DNA of 64,000 bases, taken from positions 49,188 to 113,187 of the forward strand of contig JANOQJ010000008.1 of assembly GCA_031414805.1 (NCBI GenBank). Reading direction: 5' to 3'. Origin of the DNA: JAAFIW01 sp031414805. GTDB taxonomy: Bacteria; Pseudomonadota; Gammaproteobacteria; Burkholderiales; Burkholderiaceae_C. Made by a program: the position numbers and the translations under genes. Under the pieces are notes generated by a model. It worked only from the letters and a program-made list of their open reading frames with translations, was not told the DNA's origin and did not search any database. This document shows positions 52,168 to 61,474 of the stretch, in pieces; the stretch's first letter is position 1, and every line of letters starts with the position of its first letter.

Positions 52168-52848
52168 ATGACCAAACCGGGCCTTTTCATCAGCTTTGAA
52201 GGCATCGACGGTGCTGGCAAATCCAGCCATATCGACAGCCTGGCCCGTGCATTCAAGGCCCAGGGCCGATCGGTCACCACCACCCGCGAGCCTGGTGGCA
52301 CGCCGCTAGCTGAACAGCTGCGCAGCCTGGTGCTCAACGACCCGATGGACGCGCTGACCGAGGCATTGCTGATCTTTGCCGCCCGGCGCGACCACTTGCA
52401 GCAGGTCATTGAACCGGCCCTGGCCCGTGGCGATGTGGTGCTGTGCGACCGATTCACTGACGCCACATTTGCCTACCAAGGCGCAGGACGTGGCTTTGAT
52501 CTGGCGGTGCTGACCACGCTCGAAAACTGGGTTCAAAGTTTGCCCGATGCGGCGCACGGCTCGATCCGCCAACCCGACCTCACCCTGTGGTTCGACCTGC
52601 CCCCCGAGGCTGCTGCCGCACGCCTTGCCGGTGCGCGTGTGCCCGATAAATTTGAAGCTCAGCCGGTTGAGTTTTTCACCCGCGTCGCCGCTGGCTACGC
52701 GCAGCGCGCCGCGAGTCAACCGCAGCGCTTTGCCCGGATCGATGCCACACCGGCACGTCACAAGGTCTGGCAGCAGCTCACGCAAATTCTGGTGCGCAAA
52801 GGCTGGCTGTCCATCATGGTGGCGGCCAACAGTGGGCCTATGGGATGA
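52168..52848 (+). CDS. tmk: thymidylate kinase
   Basis: Phosphorylates dTMP to dTDP. The 226-residue protein has the P-loop SFEGIDGAGKSS near the N-terminus, TREPGGTPLAEQLR for substrate binding, and the DRFTDATFAYQG motif. It overlaps holB by four bases, a conserved arrangement. Confidence 0.95.
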   Translation: MTKPGLFISFEGIDGAGKSSHIDSLARAFKAQGRSVTTTREPGGTPLAEQLRSLVLNDPMDALTEALLIFAARRDHLQQVIEPALARGDVVLCDRFTDATFAYQGAGRGFDLAVLTTLENWVQSLPDAAHGSIRQPDLTLWFDLPPEAAAARLAGARVPDKFEAQPVEFFTRVAAGYAQRAASQPQRFARIDATPARHKVWQQLTQILVRKGWLSIMVAANSGPMG

Positions 52849-53837
52849 CCGAAACCCTGGCCCCCTGGCTGAGCACCCAGCTGCAAACCCTGCTGGCCCA
52901 GCGCGGCCACGCCTGGCTGCTGCTGGGCCCGCCCGGTTTGGGGCAGTACCCCCTCGCGCTGGCCCTGGTGCGCGCCTGGCTGTGTGAGAACCCCAGCGAA
53001 CACGGTGCTTGCGGCCAGTGCGCCAGTTGTCACGCCATCGACGTGCGCACGCACGCCGATTTGTGCGTGCTGCTGCCCGAAACGGACATGCTGCGTCTGG
53101 GCTGGCCGTTGCCCGAAAAGGCCCAACAGGAAATTGACGACAAAAAGCGCAAACCCAGCAAAGAAATCCGCGTGGAAGCCTTGCGTGATGCGGTGGAATT
53201 TTCCCAGCGCACCAGCGGGCGGGGGCGAGGCAAGGTGGTGCTGGTCTACCCGGCCGAGCGCATGAACCACATTGCCGCCAACACCCTGCTCAAAACCCTG
53301 GAAGAGCCACCCGGTGAAATGAAATTTGTGCTGGCCTCGGAGGCGGCGCACCAGTTACTGCCCACCATTCGCAGCCGCTGCATCGGGCACTCGCTGCTGT
53401 GGCCCGACCCGGCGCAGGCCCTGCCGTGGCTGGTGGCTCAGGGCGTGGCGGAGGTGCCTGCCCGACAGGCGCTGCGTGCCAGCGGTGGCCGGCCCCATGA
53501 GGCACTGCAGGTGGCGCAAGACAGCTCGCCCGCCGCCTGGGCGCAGTTGCCGCGTGCCTTGCTGCGCGGCGATCCCTCGGCGCTGGCCAGCTGGTCGCCA
53601 CCCCAGGCGGTGGACGTGTTGCAAAAGCTCTGCCACGACCAGATGTGTGTGCAAGTCGGCGCGCAACCCCGTTTTTTTGACGCGCAAGACCTGTCCCCGC
53701 CACCGCCCATGGCCGCGTTAGCCGCCTGGGCCAAGGCGCTGAATCAAAGCGCCCGAACCGCCGAACACCCTTTCAATGCCGGGCTCATGCTGGAAAGCCT
53801 TGTAAGTCAGGCCCACAGCGCCCTAAACTCACGTTGA
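52845..53837 (+). CDS. holB: DNA polymerase III subunit delta'
   Basis: Clamp-loader component. The 330-residue protein has an AAA+ fold with a degenerate P-loop (LLGPPGLGQYPLALAL, lacking the usual lysine, as expected for delta'), zinc cysteines in CENPSEHGACGQCASCHAI, and the SRC motif in TIRSRCIGH. Coupled to tmk. Confidence 0.93.
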   Translation: MTETLAPWLSTQLQTLLAQRGHAWLLLGPPGLGQYPLALALVRAWLCENPSEHGACGQCASCHAIDVRTHADLCVLLPETDMLRLGWPLPEKAQQEIDDKKRKPSKEIRVEALRDAVEFSQRTSGRGRGKVVLVYPAERMNHIAANTLLKTLEEPPGEMKFVLASEAAHQLLPTIRSRCIGHSLLWPDPAQALPWLVAQGVAEVPARQALRASGGRPHEALQVAQDSSPAAWAQLPRALLRGDPSALASWSPPQAVDVLQKLCHDQMCVQVGAQPRFFDAQDLSPPPPMAALAAWAKALNQSARTAEHPFNAGLMLESLVSQAHSALNSR

Positions 53838-53865
53838 TGAGCGCCCGCCACACACCTGCCAAACG

Positions 53866-54228
53866 ATGAGCACACCCAGCCCCACCACCCCCCGCCCCAG
53901 CGTCATCCAGCTAGCCATCAAGGAAAAAGCAGCGCTGTACGCCGCCTACATTCCTTTGTTCACCGATGGCGGCGTGTTCATCCCCACCGCGCGGGACTAC
54001 AAGCTGGGCGATGACGTGTATGTGCTGCTGACCTTGCCCGAAGACCCGCAGCGCTACCCGATTGCCGGCAAGGTGGCCTGGATCACGCCAGCCCGCGCGG
54101 CGGGCAACCGCACCCAAGGCGTGGGCATACGCTTTCCGCCCGACGACAAATCCCGGGTACTCAAGTCGAAAATTGAAGAAGTGCTGGGTGCTCACCTGGG
54201 CTCCGAACGGCCCACTCAGACGATTTGA
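53866..54228 (+). CDS. PilZ domain protein
   Basis: The 120-residue single-domain protein has the PilZ-fold sequence ALYAAYIPLFTDGGVFIPT, LGDDVYVLLTLPED and AGKVAWITPARAAGN. It lacks the RxxxR c-di-GMP-binding motif at the N-terminus, as in the type IV pilus protein PilZ, which acts by protein contacts. The tmk-holB-pilZ order supports that identity. Confidence 0.88.
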   Translation: MSTPSPTTPRPSVIQLAIKEKAALYAAYIPLFTDGGVFIPTARDYKLGDDVYVLLTLPEDPQRYPIAGKVAWITPARAAGNRTQGVGIRFPPDDKSRVLKSKIEEVLGAHLGSERPTQTI

Positions 54229-54245
54229 CCTGTCGTTTGCTACGT

Positions 54246-54302
54246 TTTCTATAGCTGCTTGAGCAGTATTTACAAGGGCGAAACGCCTATTTCGTTCAAA
54301 AA
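54246..54302 (+). repeat. dispersed palindromic element, copy 16
   Basis: Near-consensus copy whose tail ends three bases before the tatD start codon, so it forms the whole leader between PilZ and tatD. This is the last copy in the window. Confidence 0.9.
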
Positions 54303-54305
54303 TTC

Positions 54306-55133
54306 ATGTTTGTTGACTCGCACTGCCACCTGAGCTTTCCCGAACTGGTGGCCGACCTGCCCCAGATCCGCCAGGCCATGCAGCAAGCCCAGGTGGACCG
54401 GGCGCTGTGTATTTGCACCACGCTGGAAGAATTTGCCGATGTTCACGCGCTGGCGCTGGCCTACGACAACTTTTGGTGTTCGGTCGGCGTGCACCCCGAC
54501 AACGAAGGCGTGCAGGAGCCCACGCTGCAAGACCTGACCGAGCGCTCCGCCTTGGCCCGCGTGGTGGCCATCGGCGAAACCGGGTTGGATTACTACCAGA
54601 TGGAGGAGCGCAAAGGCGGGCGAACCACAAGCGATATGGAATGGCAGCGCGAGCGCTTTCGCACACACATCCGCGCGGCGCAGCAAGTTGGCAAACCCCT
54701 GATCATTCACACCCGCGCTGCTTCAGACGACACGCTGGCTATTTTGAAAGAGCAGGGCGAAGATGGAAGTAGTGGGGCGGCAGGTGGCGTGTTTCACTGC
54801 TTCACCGAAACCGAAGCGGTGGCCCGCGCGGCGCTGGACCTGGGGTTCTACATTTCCTTCTCCGGCATCCTGACGTTTCGCAATGCTGCCGATCTGCGTG
54901 ACGTGGCGAAGTTCGTGCCGCTCGACCGCTGCCTGATCGAAACCGACAGCCCTTACCTGGCGCCGGTGCCGCACCGCGGCCGCACCAACAATCCATCGTA
55001 TGTGCCGCTCGTCGCCGACCAACTCGCGCAACTCAAGGGCTGCACGGTGGAGCGGGTCGCCGAGGCGACTACGGCCAATTTCGAGCGCTTGTTCGCCCGT
55101 GTCAATCCGCCCCAGCTGAGATCCAAATCATGA
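54306..55133 (+). CDS. TatD-family metal-dependent hydrolase
   Basis: The 275-residue TIM-barrel deoxyribonuclease-like enzyme has the metal ligands in FVDSHCHLSF (H-x-H), GETGLDYY, LIIHTRAA, FHCFTET and the late ETDSPYLAP. Family members act on DNA ends or D-tyrosyl-like substrates. The last 200 bases use more CTC and GTC codons than the first part. The ankyrin gene overlaps by four bases. Confidence 0.92.
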   Translation: MFVDSHCHLSFPELVADLPQIRQAMQQAQVDRALCICTTLEEFADVHALALAYDNFWCSVGVHPDNEGVQEPTLQDLTERSALARVVAIGETGLDYYQMEERKGGRTTSDMEWQRERFRTHIRAAQQVGKPLIIHTRAASDDTLAILKEQGEDGSSGAAGGVFHCFTETEAVARAALDLGFYISFSGILTFRNAADLRDVAKFVPLDRCLIETDSPYLAPVPHRGRTNNPSYVPLVADQLAQLKGCTVERVAEATTANFERLFARVNPPQLRSKS

Positions 55134-55759
55134 GAAACTGGATTAGATATACAGCCTATCTCGTTGTTATCGCTTACTTTTCTGCAGCACGGGCCGGTGC
55201 GTATGATGACTTTTTCGTGGCCGTCAAGCGCAACGACGGGCGGTCCGTCAGCGCGCTTCTGGAGCGCGGCTTCGACCCCAACACTCGCGATCCGAAGGGC
55301 CAGGTGGCGCTGATCCTCGCGCTGCAAGGCGAGAACCTGGCGGTTGCGGAAGCCCTGATTGCGCGGCCCGAAACGCAGGTCGGCCTGGTCAACCCGGCCG
55401 GCGAATCGGCGCTGATGATGGCGGCGCTCAAGGGCCAACTCGACTGGACCCAGCGCCTCCTGGCGCGCGGGGCGCCGGTCAACCAAGCCGGCTGGACGCC
55501 GCTGCACTACGCAGCCACCGGCCCGGAGCCGAGGATCGTGCGCTTGCTGCTCGAGCGCGGCGCAGTCGTCGATGCCGAGTCACCGAACCGGACCACGCCG
55601 CTGATGATGGCGGCCCGCTACGGCAAGGAAGACAGCGTCATGCTGCTGCTGGCCGCAGGCGCCGACCGGGCGCGGACCAGCGACTTGAACCTGACTGCCG
55701 CCGATCACGCCCAGGGCGCCGGTCGCGACTCGCTCGCCGCGCAGCTCTCCAAGCCCTGA
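55130..55759 (+). CDS. exported ankyrin-repeat protein
   Basis: The 209-residue protein has a signal peptide (residues 1-23, ending ARAGAYDD) and four to five ankyrin units (ERGFDPNTRDPKGQVALILA, NPAGESALMMAALKGQLDW, AGWTPLHYAATGPEPRIVRL, NRTTPLMMAARYGKEDSVML). Likely a periplasmic binding scaffold. Directly coupled to tatD. Confidence 0.88.
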   Translation: MRNWIRYTAYLVVIAYFSAARAGAYDDFFVAVKRNDGRSVSALLERGFDPNTRDPKGQVALILALQGENLAVAEALIARPETQVGLVNPAGESALMMAALKGQLDWTQRLLARGAPVNQAGWTPLHYAATGPEPRIVRLLLERGAVVDAESPNRTTPLMMAARYGKEDSVMLLLAAGADRARTSDLNLTAADHAQGAGRDSLAAQLSKP

Positions 55760-55777
55760 GGCCGACGCGGGCCGCGC

Positions 55778-55800
55778 CGTGTCAGGCTTTGCCTGACACG
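55778..55800 (+). terminator. probable terminator hairpin after the ankyrin gene
   Basis: CGTGTCAGGC-TTT-GCCTGACACG is a perfect ten-base stem with a three-base loop, 19 bases after the stop. No T-run follows, so efficiency is uncertain. Confidence 0.45.
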
Positions 55801-55885
55801 CGGATTGGTGTTGCGCCGACTAGGCGCGCCGGGCGCCGCGCCTAGAGTTGGCTGTGTCGAAAGGCAACAACTCAAGGAGTTCGTC

Positions 55886-56095
55886 ATGGACAAGCAACAC
55901 CCGGTATCCGACCCCTTTGCGCTGATGATGGACCCGCAGAGCGTGATCCAGGCGATGGAGCGGTCGGACCGTCTTGCCCGGCTTCAGCGCCGTGTGTGCC
56001 GGCCTTTGGACCGGCCGCTGATCGCCCGCGCCGGCACCGATCTGGATGCGTTCGACAACGCCATCGACTCGCAGGCAGAACCCGACGACGCCTGA
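55886..56095 (+). CDS. small hypothetical protein
   Basis: Start at ATG 55886 (69 residues) with CAAGGAG at 55872-55878. Sequence contains DPFALMMDPQSVIQAMERSD and a basic middle (RLQRRVCRPLDRPL). No known domain. The codon pattern and ribosome site support a real gene. The following 175 bases to the convergent pqiC hold no gene. Confidence 0.6.
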   Translation: MDKQHPVSDPFALMMDPQSVIQAMERSDRLARLQRRVCRPLDRPLIARAGTDLDAFDNAIDSQAEPDDA

Positions 56096-56270
56096 TTTCG
56101 GGCGACACAGTTGGGCCCGAGCCGCTGCTTTGTACTTGCTACGATGTATATTATGTAAAGTAAAGAGGATGCGTGGTGAGGCTGTGGGCCTGGTGCCGCA
56201 TCGCTGCTCCGGCGGCACTGTCGGCAGCCAGCGCAGGCGCTTCGCCGCCCACCGATCACTGTCTCTCGCT

Positions 56271-56909
56271 CTATCCTTCGCACGTCGCCGGCTGCCCCGC
56301 GCTCATGGCCTTGAGCGCCCGGCCGATCGAATCGCCGAGTTGGGCCACGCCTTGCTGGTGCCCCTTGGCGAGCGCAAGGTAGCCCGTGCCCGAAACCGCC
56401 TGCACGAACTCGCCACGGCAACTCAGCGTCGGCGCCCCGTCGACGGCCGAGCGCAGCGACCACCGAGCTTCCAGCCGCGTTTCGCGCCCCGGCGCCGCGT
56501 CGAAACGCTGCACCTCGACACGAACGCGCCATTGCTTGCCGTTCGCGACCGAACTTGCCGCCGCTGGTGCACCAACCATCTGGGTCAGCCGCTCGGCCAC
56601 CGCAGCGCCGATCTCCGCGCTCAGCGGCGCGATCCAGCGTTGCTGCTCCAGTACGGCCAGGCTGCCATCGACGGATTGAACCACCCATTGCGGCTGATCG
56701 ACTTGCGCCGGCACCGTGACCGGCAATACTTCCCAGGCTACCGCTCCGGCGGCCGAGACCCGCGGCCCGGTGACGGTGGACGCCGGCATGAGGCTGTGGA
56801 ACACCGGCGCTGGCAGGCTGCTGCAGGCGCCGAGCCACGCGGCAACCAAGCAGGCGCCTGCTGTGGCTGCGCCGCGGTGGGGATCAAGACCCGCGAATCG
56901 TCTGCTCAT
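56271..56909 (-). CDS. pqiC: PqiC-like auxiliary lipoprotein
   Basis: The 212-residue protein has a lipoprotein signal with lipobox LGACSS and the ABC-transport auxiliary domain (VLPVTVPAQVDQPQWVVQ, RVRVEVQRFDAAPG). By homology it is the outer-membrane end of the Pqi envelope-spanning lipid transport complex. Its start overlaps the pqiB stop (ATGA). Confidence 0.85.
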   Translation of the reverse strand: MSRRFAGLDPHRGAATAGACLVAAWLGACSSLPAPVFHSLMPASTVTGPRVSAAGAVAWEVLPVTVPAQVDQPQWVVQSVDGSLAVLEQQRWIAPLSAEIGAAVAERLTQMVGAPAAASSVANGKQWRVRVEVQRFDAAPGRETRLEARWSLRSAVDGAPTLSCRGEFVQAVSGTGYLALAKGHQQGVAQLGDSIGRALKAMSAGQPATCEG

Positions 56910-58621
56910 CGTCGGCTCTCGGAGGGTTGGGTCGGTTCGGCGTCGGCCGGCTTGCCGCGCAGCAGCGATTCCGGGTGCCGTTGCAGGTAGTCGCCGAGCA
57001 CGCGCAAGGCTTGCGAGGCGCGCTGCACTTCGAGCAGCGTCTGCTCCACGCTGCGCTGCAACGGTGCGTCACCCTGCAGCACATTGCGGTCGAGGTTGGC
57101 CAGCGCGGCCTGGGCCGAGGTGAGTGTTTTCTGCACGTCGGCGAGCGTGCGTTGGGCCTCGGGCGACAACTGCCGAATCGCTGCATTGGCGCTCGCCAGC
57201 GTGTCGCGCAAGCCGTCGCTGGCCGTTCCCGCGCTGCGCAGCGTGTCTTGCAAGCCGCTGCCGATCTCGTCGAACTTGACCTTGCCGAGGCGGGCGACGA
57301 TCTCGGCCAGTTGCGGCTGGAGATCGCTCAAGGTGCCCCGGATCGTGGGAATTGTCGGCGGGTTGGTACGGGGATCGAGGGACGCCTTCGATGCCTTGGG
57401 GTCGAAGTCGAGCGCAACGTAGAGCTGGCCAGTGAGCAAGTTGCCGGTGCGCACCTGCGCCCGCAAGCCGCTTTCGACCAGGCGCTTCATGAACAGCGCG
57501 TTCTCCGTTTCACCCGCACTGGGCGGCGCGGTGAACTGGCGCCGCACCCCGCCGAGCCGCAGCGGAAAGACTTCGGCGACCACCTCGACCGGGTACTTGT
57601 CGCTCTTGGACACGTGCTGCAGCGTCACGCTGCGAACGTTGCCGAGCTCGACCCCGAGCATGTCCACTGGCGCGCCGACCACGAGCCCGCGCTGGGCCTG
57701 CTCGAACACCATCCGGATCAGTTGCGGCTCGCCGTCCGGCGGCGCCAGCGCGGCCTTGCGGTTGGCGAACAGCTTGAATCGATCGCCGCCGACCGCCGAC
57801 GGCGCCGAGGCCGCATCGGCCGGGTTGGCGAAGGCCACGCCGCCCACCAGCACCGAAGCGATCGACTGGGTGTCGAGCGTCAGGCCACTGGCGTTGATCG
57901 ACAGGTCGATACCGCTGGCGTTCCAGAACCGCGTCTGGCTCGTGACCAACCGGTCGTTGGGCGCATCGACCACCACCTGCACCGAGAGGCTGTCGGTGGC
58001 CGGGTCAAGCGCGAAGCCGACCACCCTGCCGACCCGGGTGCGCCGGTAGTACACCGCCGAGCCGACCTCGAGCGAGCCCAGGTCGGGGGCCGACAGCACG
58101 AAACTGCGCCCCGGTTCGCCGCGAAGCAGGAACGGCGGTGATTCGAGCCCGGTGAAAAACCGCCGGGACTCCTCGGCGACGCCGCCATCCAGGCCGATGT
58201 AGGAGCCCGAAAACAGTGTGCTCAAGCCGCTCACGCCAGCCAGCCCGATGCGCGGGCGCACGACCCAGAAGCGGGTGTCTTCGACGGCCAGGTTCTCGAC
58301 GCTCTTGTCCAGCTTGACGGTTGCAATGACGCGTTCGCGGTCGGGGCTCAACCCGACCTTGGTGACCTTGCCGACCACCACTTCCTTGTAGCGGATTTCG
58401 GTTCGCCCGGCCTCCAGGCCCTCGGCATTGCGGAAGGTGATGGTGATCGTGGGGCCGGCCTGCAGCACGGTGCGCGCGATCAGCACGGCGCCGACCACGA
58501 TCGCCGCGATCGGCACGATCCAGGCCAGCGACAGGCGCGTTTTCTTTCCGCGCACGACGGTCGCCTCGGGGTAGCTCGGCGCGGCACCTTCAGGCTCGGC
58601 GGGAATTTGCGGCTCAGTCAT
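56906..58621 (-). CDS. pqiB: intermembrane transport protein PqiB (three MCE domains)
   Basis: The 571-residue protein has one N-terminal membrane helix (SLAWIVPIAAIVVGAVLIAR) and three MCE/MlaD domains in series, each starting with a TITFRNAEGLEAG or DLGSLEVGSAVYY-type block. The C-terminal 120 residues are a long helical region, as in PqiB, which builds a needle-like channel across the periplasm. It overlaps the downstream pqiA half by eight bases. Confidence 0.92.
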   Translation of the reverse strand: MTEPQIPAEPEGAAPSYPEATVVRGKKTRLSLAWIVPIAAIVVGAVLIARTVLQAGPTITITFRNAEGLEAGRTEIRYKEVVVGKVTKVGLSPDRERVIATVKLDKSVENLAVEDTRFWVVRPRIGLAGVSGLSTLFSGSYIGLDGGVAEESRRFFTGLESPPFLLRGEPGRSFVLSAPDLGSLEVGSAVYYRRTRVGRVVGFALDPATDSLSVQVVVDAPNDRLVTSQTRFWNASGIDLSINASGLTLDTQSIASVLVGGVAFANPADAASAPSAVGGDRFKLFANRKAALAPPDGEPQLIRMVFEQAQRGLVVGAPVDMLGVELGNVRSVTLQHVSKSDKYPVEVVAEVFPLRLGGVRRQFTAPPSAGETENALFMKRLVESGLRAQVRTGNLLTGQLYVALDFDPKASKASLDPRTNPPTIPTIRGTLSDLQPQLAEIVARLGKVKFDEIGSGLQDTLRSAGTASDGLRDTLASANAAIRQLSPEAQRTLADVQKTLTSAQAALANLDRNVLQGDAPLQRSVEQTLLEVQRASQALRVLGDYLQRHPESLLRGKPADAEPTQPSESRR

Positions 58622-59321
58622 CGGCAGTAGGCTCGGGCCAGATCAGGCGGGGATCGAAGCTCGACGAGGCGAGCATGGTCAACACGACAACGGCGCCGAA
58701 GGCCAGCAACCCGGCGGCAGGCTCGATGCTGGCCACGGCGCCGAAGCGCACCATGCCGACCAGCAAGACGACCACAAACACGTCGAGCATCGACCAGTGG
58801 CCGACCGTCTCGACCAGGCGGTACAGGCTGGCCCGTTCCGCCTGCCGCCAGCGCGAGCGGCGCCGCGCGGTGAGGATGAGCAGCCCGAGCGAGGCGATCT
58901 TCAGGATCGGCACCGCAATGCTGGCGATGAAGACGATCAGGGCCAGGTCCCACGAGCCGGTGTGCCAGAGCTCGATGATGCCGCCGAAGATGGTGTGCCT
59001 GCCGCGGCCCTCGATCACGCTCGAGGTGATCATGATCGGCAAGGTATTGGCCGGCACGTAAAGCACCACGGCGGCGAGCAAATAGGCACTGGCGCGTTGC
59101 AGCGACTCCGGCTTGTGGCCATGCAGCGCGAAGCCGCAGCGCGGGCAGCGTGCCGACACCCCCGCCGCCGGCGCCGCGCTGACCAGCCCGCAGCATTCGC
59201 AACCGATCAGGCCGCGCGCGCGAGCGGTCGGCACCTGGGTCGGCGACGCCAGCGCGTTCACCCACGTGTTTTCGTGCGCCGCACGCCGGTATCCACTCTT
59301 GGGGCGGCCCGGCGCGCTCAT
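58614..59321 (-). CDS. pqiA: PqiA-like membrane protein, second half
   Basis: Start at ATG 59321 overlapping the preceding stop (235 residues). A zinc-ribbon CECCGLV...CPRCGFALH is followed by four membrane helices (LLAAVVLYVPANTLPIMI, ALIVFIASIAVPILKIASLG). It corresponds to one of the two PqiA domains that are fused in Escherichia coli. Confidence 0.9.
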   Translation of the reverse strand: MSAPGRPKSGYRRAAHENTWVNALASPTQVPTARARGLIGCECCGLVSAAPAAGVSARCPRCGFALHGHKPESLQRASAYLLAAVVLYVPANTLPIMITSSVIEGRGRHTIFGGIIELWHTGSWDLALIVFIASIAVPILKIASLGLLILTARRRSRWRQAERASLYRLVETVGHWSMLDVFVVVLLVGMVRFGAVASIEPAAGLLAFGAVVVLTMLASSSFDPRLIWPEPTADD

Positions 59322-59995
59322 GACGGCAACTCGCCAGCGCGCTGCCACAGGCCGTGCAGGCCCGCGCTGTGGGTGGCGGCGAGCAACACCGTGAGCACGG
59401 CGTACGAGAAGATGCCGACCCCGGGCACGACGCTGGCCAGGCCAGCGAGCTTCACCACCGCGACCAGCGTGCCGACCATGAAGACCTCGACCATGCTCCA
59501 GCGGCCGACCCAGCGCAGCGCGCGCATCGCCGGCACGAAGCCGCGCGCTCGCCGCCCCATCGCCAGCGGCGTCAACACGTACATGCGAAGCAGGATCACG
59601 GCGAGCGGAAACGCGATCGCGGTGGCGCCGGCCAGTAGCGCAACGATCCGTTCGCCGGTGACCCAGGTCGCCCAGACCGCTTCGTACAGCGTCACCGGCG
59701 AGCGCACGCCGCCGAGGTCGAGGGTCACGATGTCGGTCACGTTGCCCAGGGCAAACACCACCAGCGCACCGGACGCCAGCGCCAACTGGCCATCAACTGC
59801 AAGAAAGTGCCCTCTGCCCAGCACGGCAGCACAGCGCGAGCAGCGCGCGACCTCGCCCGCCGCCAGCGGGCGTCGGGTGTAGACGGCATCGCACTCTTCG
59901 CACGCCATCAGTTCCGGACGCGCCTGCGCCGCGGCGGCGCTGCGGCGGCCGGTCAGGCCGACCCGGGCGAGCGCACGGCGTGCTGCGGCCTGCAT
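59318..59995 (-). CDS. pqiA: PqiA-like membrane protein, first half
   Basis: The 225-residue protein has a zinc-ribbon CEECDAVYTR...CSRCAAVLGRG and four membrane helices (LASGALVVFALGNVTDIVTL, ALLAGATAIAFPLAVILLRM). First gene of the pqi operon. In enterobacteria this and the next frame are one protein; here they are separate, overlapping genes. Confidence 0.9.
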   Translation of the reverse strand: MQAAARRALARVGLTGRRSAAAAQARPELMACEECDAVYTRRPLAAGEVARCSRCAAVLGRGHFLAVDGQLALASGALVVFALGNVTDIVTLDLGGVRSPVTLYEAVWATWVTGERIVALLAGATAIAFPLAVILLRMYVLTPLAMGRRARGFVPAMRALRWVGRWSMVEVFMVGTLVAVVKLAGLASVVPGVGIFSYAVLTVLLAATHSAGLHGLWQRAGELPS

Positions 59996-60231
59996 GGTCA
60001 GGCCGAACGCGCCACTCGCGGCGGGGTTTGCCGCGGGGGCGCTGGGTCACGCCGTGCAAGGCCTGTCATCGGGAACTCCGGTTGTGGGGGGGCGATCGCG
60101 TTCGGTGACGCGCCGGCAGTGCTTGCCTCGGGGCGTATTGTTCATCAATCCGCGGCGCCCTGCCCCGTCGTTTGCCCTGCCGCCGCGTCCTTACAATCGC
60201 CGTCGTCAACCGCTCACCACAGGTGCCGTCC

Positions 60232-61473
60232 ATGAGCCGAACGCGATCGACCCGCAACCTGTTGGCGATGACACTGTGCTGGTGCGCCCTGCTCGGCGCG
60301 GCCGCAGCGCAAGCGCCCTCCCCGACCGCGCCGGCGGCGAGCAACGACCCGGTGCAGCGCGGCGCCTACCTGGCCCTCGCGGGCGATTGCATCTCGTGCC
60401 ACACCGCCGTGGGCGGCGCGCCGTATGCCGGCGGCTTGCGTCTCGACACGCCGTTCGGCTACTTGCTCGCGCCGAACATCACGCCGGATGCCGCAACCGG
60501 CATCGGCCGCTGGTCGGCCGACGAGTTCTACCGCGCGATGCATGACGGCGTGAACAAGCTCGGGCAAGACATGTACCCGGTCATGCCATTCGACTTCTAC
60601 ACCCAGGTCACACGCCAGGACAGCGACGCGATCTTCGCCTTCCTGCGCACGGTGGCGCCGGTGTCGAACCCGGTCACGATCAACCACCTGAGCTTCCCTT
60701 TCAACCAGCGCTGGTCGATGATGGTCTGGCGCGAGCTGTACTTCAACGAAGGCAGCTTCAAGCCCGATCCGGCCAAGTCGGCGGCGTGGAACCGCGGCGC
60801 CTACCTGGTCGAAGGGCTGGGCCATTGCAGTTCCTGCCACTCGCCACGCAACCTGCTCGGCGGGATCGAGAAAGACAAGGCCTACACCGGGGCGACGATC
60901 GACGGCTGGTTCGCGCTCAACCTGTCGTCGAACCTGCACACCGGCCTGGGCGGCTGGACGGCGGCCGGGATCGCGACCTATCTCAAGACCGGCGCCGTCA
61001 CCGGCAAGACGACCGCGCTCGGGCCGATGGCCGAGGTCGTGAAGAACAGCACCAGCCAGTTGTCGGACGCCGACCTGGCCGCCATGGGCGAGTACCTGAA
61101 ATCGATCCCCGTGAACTCGTCGCTGCGCACCGCCAAGGCCGCACCCGACCCGACGCGCGCCCAGGGCGCGACGCTCTACCTCGACCACTGCGCCGGCTGC
61201 CACCAGTCCGGCGGCCGCGGCCTGCCCGGCGTGTTCCCGCCGCTGGCCGGCAACGGCGCGGTGATTGCGCCCGACCCGGCCGACATCTTGAAAGTGGTGC
61301 TCGGTGGCATTCCGGCGCAGGGCAAATACATCCCGATGCCGTCTTTTGCGTCACAGCTCACCGACACCCAGATTGCCGACCTGGCGAACTATGTGCGCAC
61401 GAGCTGGGGCAACAAAGCCACACCGAATGCGACGGCCGGCGCCGTCGCCAAGCTTCGCCCGCCCGCGAAGTAG
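60232..61473 (+). CDS. triheme cytochrome c, alcohol/aldehyde dehydrogenase subunit type
   Basis: Start at ATG 60232 (413 residues) with an export signal ending GAAAAQA. Three CxxCH haem sites are at C53-H57 (CISCH), C199-H203 (CSSCH) and C320-H324 (CAGCH). The blocks TPFGYLLAPNITPDAATGIG and GHCSSCHSPRNLLGG are typical of the membrane-bound cytochrome subunit of gluconate, sorbosone or alcohol dehydrogenases. No dehydrogenase partner gene is adjacent. Confidence 0.9.
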   Translation: MSRTRSTRNLLAMTLCWCALLGAAAAQAPSPTAPAASNDPVQRGAYLALAGDCISCHTAVGGAPYAGGLRLDTPFGYLLAPNITPDAATGIGRWSADEFYRAMHDGVNKLGQDMYPVMPFDFYTQVTRQDSDAIFAFLRTVAPVSNPVTINHLSFPFNQRWSMMVWRELYFNEGSFKPDPAKSAAWNRGAYLVEGLGHCSSCHSPRNLLGGIEKDKAYTGATIDGWFALNLSSNLHTGLGGWTAAGIATYLKTGAVTGKTTALGPMAEVVKNSTSQLSDADLAAMGEYLKSIPVNSSLRTAKAAPDPTRAQGATLYLDHCAGCHQSGGRGLPGVFPPLAGNGAVIAPDPADILKVVLGGIPAQGKYIPMPSFASQLTDTQIADLANYVRTSWGNKATPNATAGAVAKLRPPAK

Positions 61474-61474
61474 C

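Noticed and set aside
56927..58141. 404-codon plus-strand frame
   Set aside because: Shadow of pqiB; low-complexity Arg/Gln composition and no ribosome site.
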